Positions 5,950 to 6,693 of a stretch of DNA of 6,693 nucleotides are shown piece after piece. Position 1 is the stretch's first letter; each line of letters starts with the position of its first letter. The stretch is taken from contig JAAYYJ010000073.1 in assembly GCA_012515455.1 (NCBI GenBank), positions 1 to 6,693 on the forward strand, written 5' to 3'. The notes below the pieces were generated by a model. The model saw only the letters and a list, made by a program, of their open reading frames with translations. It was not told the origin of the DNA and did no database searches. Position numbers and translations under genes: made by a program. Origin of the DNA: Oligosphaeraceae bacterium. GTDB taxonomy: Bacteria > Verrucomicrobiota > Lentisphaeria > Oligosphaerales > Oligosphaeraceae.

Positions 5950-6693
5950 ATGAAAAAAAACAGCACAATCATTGTGCAGGAAGATGACAACCGGCCCCCG
6001 ACGGCATTCCTGATCGGCATCCAGCACCAGGGAGACTCAGCCGAAAAAGCCAGCGAGCTGCTGGCCGAGCTCACCGAGCTGGTCGCCACGCTGGGACTGC
6101 CTGTGGTCGGCTCGCAGGTGGCCAAAATCCGCATTCCCAATCCCGCACTGGTCATCGGCAGCGGCCGGGCCGAAGAACTGGCGCAGGAAGCCGCAGCCCT
6201 CGCCGCAGAGGTGATTATCATCGACGACTTCCTGACCCCGGCACAACAACGCAATTGGGAGAAGGTCACCGCCTTGCCGGTGATCGACCGCCAGGAGGTC
6301 ATTCTCGATATCTTTGCCTCCCGGGCCCACACCAGCGAAGCCGTGCTGCAGGTCGAACTGGCCAAGGCGGTCTATTCCCTGCCCCGCCTGAAACGCCAGT
6401 GGACACACTTGAACCGGCAGCGCGGCATGGCTGGCGGTCTGGGCGGCCGGGCCGAAGGCGAGCAGCAGCTGGAACTGGACTCCCGTATCGTGCGCAGCCG
6501 CATTGCCAAACTCAAGGAACAGCTGGCAGAAGTGCGCCAGCAACGCGATGTCCAGCGCAGCAAACGCCTGCGCAAGCCGGTGCCAGTGGCAGCTATCGTC
6601 GGATACACCAACGCCGGCAAATCCTCGCTGCTCAATGCCTTAACCCAGTCCTCAGTGCTTACTGAAAACAAGCTCTTCGCCACCCTCGACCCC
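5950..6693 (+). CDS. hflX: HflX, ribosome-associated GTPase (5' part, cut by window end)
   Basis: HflX binds the 50S subunit, splits stalled or idle 70S ribosomes during heat and other stress, and hydrolyses GTP. The first 248 codons are present with no stop before the window edge; full proteins are usually about 370-450 residues. The N-terminal HflX domain spans about residues 18-105, with VIGSGRAEEL and IIIDDFLTPAQQRN. The middle segment VIDRQEVILDIFASRAHTSE, VELAKAVYSLPRL, then W-T-HL-N-RQ leads to a glycine-rich loop and a charged helix near 176-205. The G1/P-loop is GYTNAGKSS (218-226, Lys224), and the window stops inside the switch I/G2 segment FATLDP (243-248). The usual RGPGETQLE loop reads RAEGEQQLE (167-175), a clear variant. 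The start is the only ATG near the conserved N-terminus. Its Shine-Dalgarno is poor (TAAGAA), and an A8 run follows the ATG. It lies 6 bases after the regulator gene, probably one operon. Confidence 0.96.
   Translation, partial: MKKNSTIIVQEDDNRPPTAFLIGIQHQGDSAEKASELLAELTELVATLGLPVVGSQVAKIRIPNPALVIGSGRAEELAQEAAALAAEVIIIDDFLTPAQQRNWEKVTALPVIDRQEVILDIFASRAHTSEAVLQVELAKAVYSLPRLKRQWTHLNRQRGMAGGLGGRAEGEQQLELDSRIVRSRIAKLKEQLAEVRQQRDVQRSKRLRKPVPVAAIVGYTNAGKSSLLNALTQSSVLTENKLFATLDP

Noticed and set aside
5953..5960. A8 run after the hflX start as a second slippage switch
   Set aside because: Eight A bases are common at AT-biased 5' ends of genes, and the tract is shorter than in umuD; nothing else points to phase variation.

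Overview
The window is a compact, fully co-directional bacterial segment (all genes on the + strand). By eye its GC content is in the high fifties, and intergenic gaps are between a 4-base overlap and about 100 bases. It holds five complete genes and one gene cut by the right edge: aroQ (type II 3-dehydroquinate dehydratase), uvrA (excinuclease ABC subunit A), umuD (self-cleaving S24 protease-fold subunit), umuC (Y-family DNA polymerase, Pol V catalytic subunit), a DtxR/MntR-family metal-dependent regulator with a C-terminal FeoA/SH3-like domain, and the first 248 codons of hflX (ribosome-associated GTPase). No RNA gene, insertion sequence, CRISPR array or attachment site was seen.

Region by region: bases 1-43 hold only the leader and a good Shine-Dalgarno site of aroQ. 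aroQ (44-481) is followed by a 71-base gap with a small GC hairpin and possible promoter-like hexamers, then uvrA (553-3432). uvrA ends in an ATGA overlap with umuD (3429-3866). umuC follows within about 27 bases and runs to 5159. A 103-base gap carries the best promoter in the window, then the metal regulator (about 5263-5943) and, 6 bases later, hflX.

How the genes work together: uvrA, umuD and umuC form a DNA-damage module. UvrA finds bulky lesions for nucleotide excision repair. UmuD2'C copies past lesions that escape repair. In E. coli these are separate LexA-controlled loci; here uvrA and umuD overlap and umuC is close behind, so one transcript probably carries accurate repair and mutagenic tolerance together. 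The second unit pairs a metal-sensing repressor with a ribosome-splitting stress GTPase, so metal status and ribosome rescue may share a promoter. aroQ is a metabolic gene that happens to lie upstream, or leads the same transcript.

Organism: the proteins look like a diderm-type bacterium with an SOS-style UmuDC. Several starts (uvrA, umuD, hflX) lack a clear Shine-Dalgarno while aroQ and the regulator have one. I cannot place the genome firmly. The PVC group (Lentisphaerae/Verrucomicrobia) is only a weak guess. I do not see a wholly new system; the interest lies in the gene arrangement and in several variant motifs.
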